This document shows, in pieces, positions 63,301 to 64,000 of a stretch of DNA of 64,000 nt. Origin of the DNA: Paenibacillus pinihumi DSM 23905 = JCM 16419 (GTDB lineage Bacteria > Bacillota > Bacilli > Paenibacillales > Paenibacillaceae). How positions within the stretch are numbered: the first letter of the stretch is position 1; every line of letters begins with the position of its first letter. The stretch covers positions 1 to 64,000 of the forward strand of contig NZ_AULX01000025.1 of the NCBI RefSeq assembly GCF_000422505.1, in the 5' to 3' direction. The position numbers and the translations under genes are program-made. The notes beneath the pieces are model-generated. The model searched no databases, was not told the origin of the DNA, and saw only the letters and a program-made list of their open reading frames with translations.

Positions 63301-64000
63301 AACCTATAACAGTAAACCCTCAACTGCATGAGGATGGTCAAAGTACGAGCATCATCAGCCGAATTTGGCGTATCCCGGCGCTTCTGGCGGGGGGCATCAT
63401 GCTTGCGGTGCTCGTTCTGCTGGCTATATTCATTCCGTTTATAAGTCCGCATGATCCTACCGGGCAGGATTTGAGCGCATTTTTGCAGCCTCCATCGGCC
63501 AAGCATTGGCTGGGTACGGACCAGTTGGGACGTGACTTGTTTACGAGGCTGATCTATGCGGCGCGGACAGATTTAACCATTATGGTGCTGGCTGAAATCA
63601 TCCCTTTTTGCACAGGTGTGTTACTGGGCATGATTGCAGGGTATTACGGCAAATGGCTCGATTCAGTCATATCGCTGCTCACGGATACATTTATTGCTTT
63701 TCCGTTCTATTTGATTGTTATCATCGTGGCTTTTGCCAGCGGAGCCGGACAGCGGGGAATTTATATCACCTTTATGCTGGTAGGCTGGATTGTATTTGCC
63801 CGTGTGACCCGGGGCCTGACTGCATCATTTCGCCAGCAGGAATGGGTCGCTTCCGCTCAAACGTTGGGACTGCCGGGCATCAGGATTATTTTGCGCCATA
63901 TTCTGCCCAATGTACTGCCTCAGGCGATTGTTGTCCTGATGACCGATATGGTCGGGCTGCTTGTAGCCATTGTGACGCTCGGGTATCTGGGCATCGGCAT
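63297..64000 (+). CDS. ABC importer permease (DppC/OppC type), 3' end cut off
   Basis: ATG 63297 overlaps the dppB-type stop (ATGA). At least 234 residues are encoded before the window ends. Hydrophilic start (MKPITVNPQLHEDGQ), TM1 ~27-47, HWLGTDQLGRDLFTRLIYAA (hallmark of DppC), and EAA loop SAQTLGLPGIRIILRHILPN. The ATPase genes DppD/F presumably follow outside. Confidence 0.93.
   Translation, partial: MKPITVNPQLHEDGQSTSIISRIWRIPALLAGGIMLAVLVLLAIFIPFISPHDPTGQDLSAFLQPPSAKHWLGTDQLGRDLFTRLIYAARTDLTIMVLAEIIPFCTGVLLGMIAGYYGKWLDSVISLLTDTFIAFPFYLIVIIVAFASGAGQRGIYITFMLVGWIVFARVTRGLTASFRQQEWVASAQTLGLPGIRIILRHILPNVLPQAIVVLMTDMVGLLVAIVTLGYLGIG

Overview
The window looks like a chromosome segment of a Paenibacillus-type Firmicute (Bacillales). 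This is inferred from a YeeN-type YebC protein, a Spo0E-like sporulation phosphatase, sodA-independent hallmarks such as MotAB of Bacillus type, many AAGGAGG ribosome sites, frequent TTG/GTG starts, stalk-type (copper-amine-oxidase-N-like) domains and a Btr-like AraC/siderophore-binding regulator. No rRNA or CRISPR array is visible; one tRNA is present.

Layout. 1-9835 is the right arm of a siphovirus-like prophage: tail fibre (cut by the window edge), tail proteins, a tail endopeptidase-like protein, a separately promoted secreted protein (moron candidate), small proteins, holin, amidase and a tyrosine integrase that abuts tRNA-Arg(CCT), the presumed attB. 9910-17506 is ordinary chromosome: spo0E-like gene with 0A boxes, tadA, a DnaA-box cluster, rluF, motAB, acetyltransferase, MFS transporter, sulfurtransferase. 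17447-20908 is a MerR/GNAT/hydrolase cassette bracketed by two diverged 244-bp direct repeats that both carry the 3' end of the sulfurtransferase gene. 21194-29856 is an AT-richer catabolic block: YesMN-like two-component system, acyl-CoA-dehydrogenase-like flavoprotein, carbohydrate-type ABC importer without ATPase, and an M20 peptidase. 29957-31916 holds a phosphatase and a serine hydrolase.

31976-37857 is a sulfonate/nitrate/taurine-type ABC importer (two permeases, binding protein, divergent ATPase) with an AprAB-like flavoprotein/ferredoxin pair. After a pentapeptide-repeat gene, 38759-43715 is an iron-siderophore island: a Fur-boxed lipoprotein, then two AraC/siderophore-binding fusions separated by an 83-bp terminator-plus-operator duplication. 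In the first fusion the linker contains a Fur-like palindrome, a promoter-like sequence, a ribosome site and a complete lipoprotein signal, which makes it the most unusual locus of the window: either a transmembrane AraC receptor or one ORF giving two proteins.

44119-45822 holds a secreted amidase-like protein, a 187-bp inverted-repeat element and a small membrane protein with an apparent ATT start. 45941-54021 is a nucleoside uptake and hydrolysis operon (BMP lipoprotein, ATPase, two permeases, two nucleoside hydrolases) with a LacI-type regulator. 54261-60514 contains mixed small genes, a GH43 glycosidase with a cre-like site, a truncated SDR remnant, YeeN and a PilZ protein. 60707-64000 begins an oligopeptide/dipeptide ABC operon that runs out of the window.
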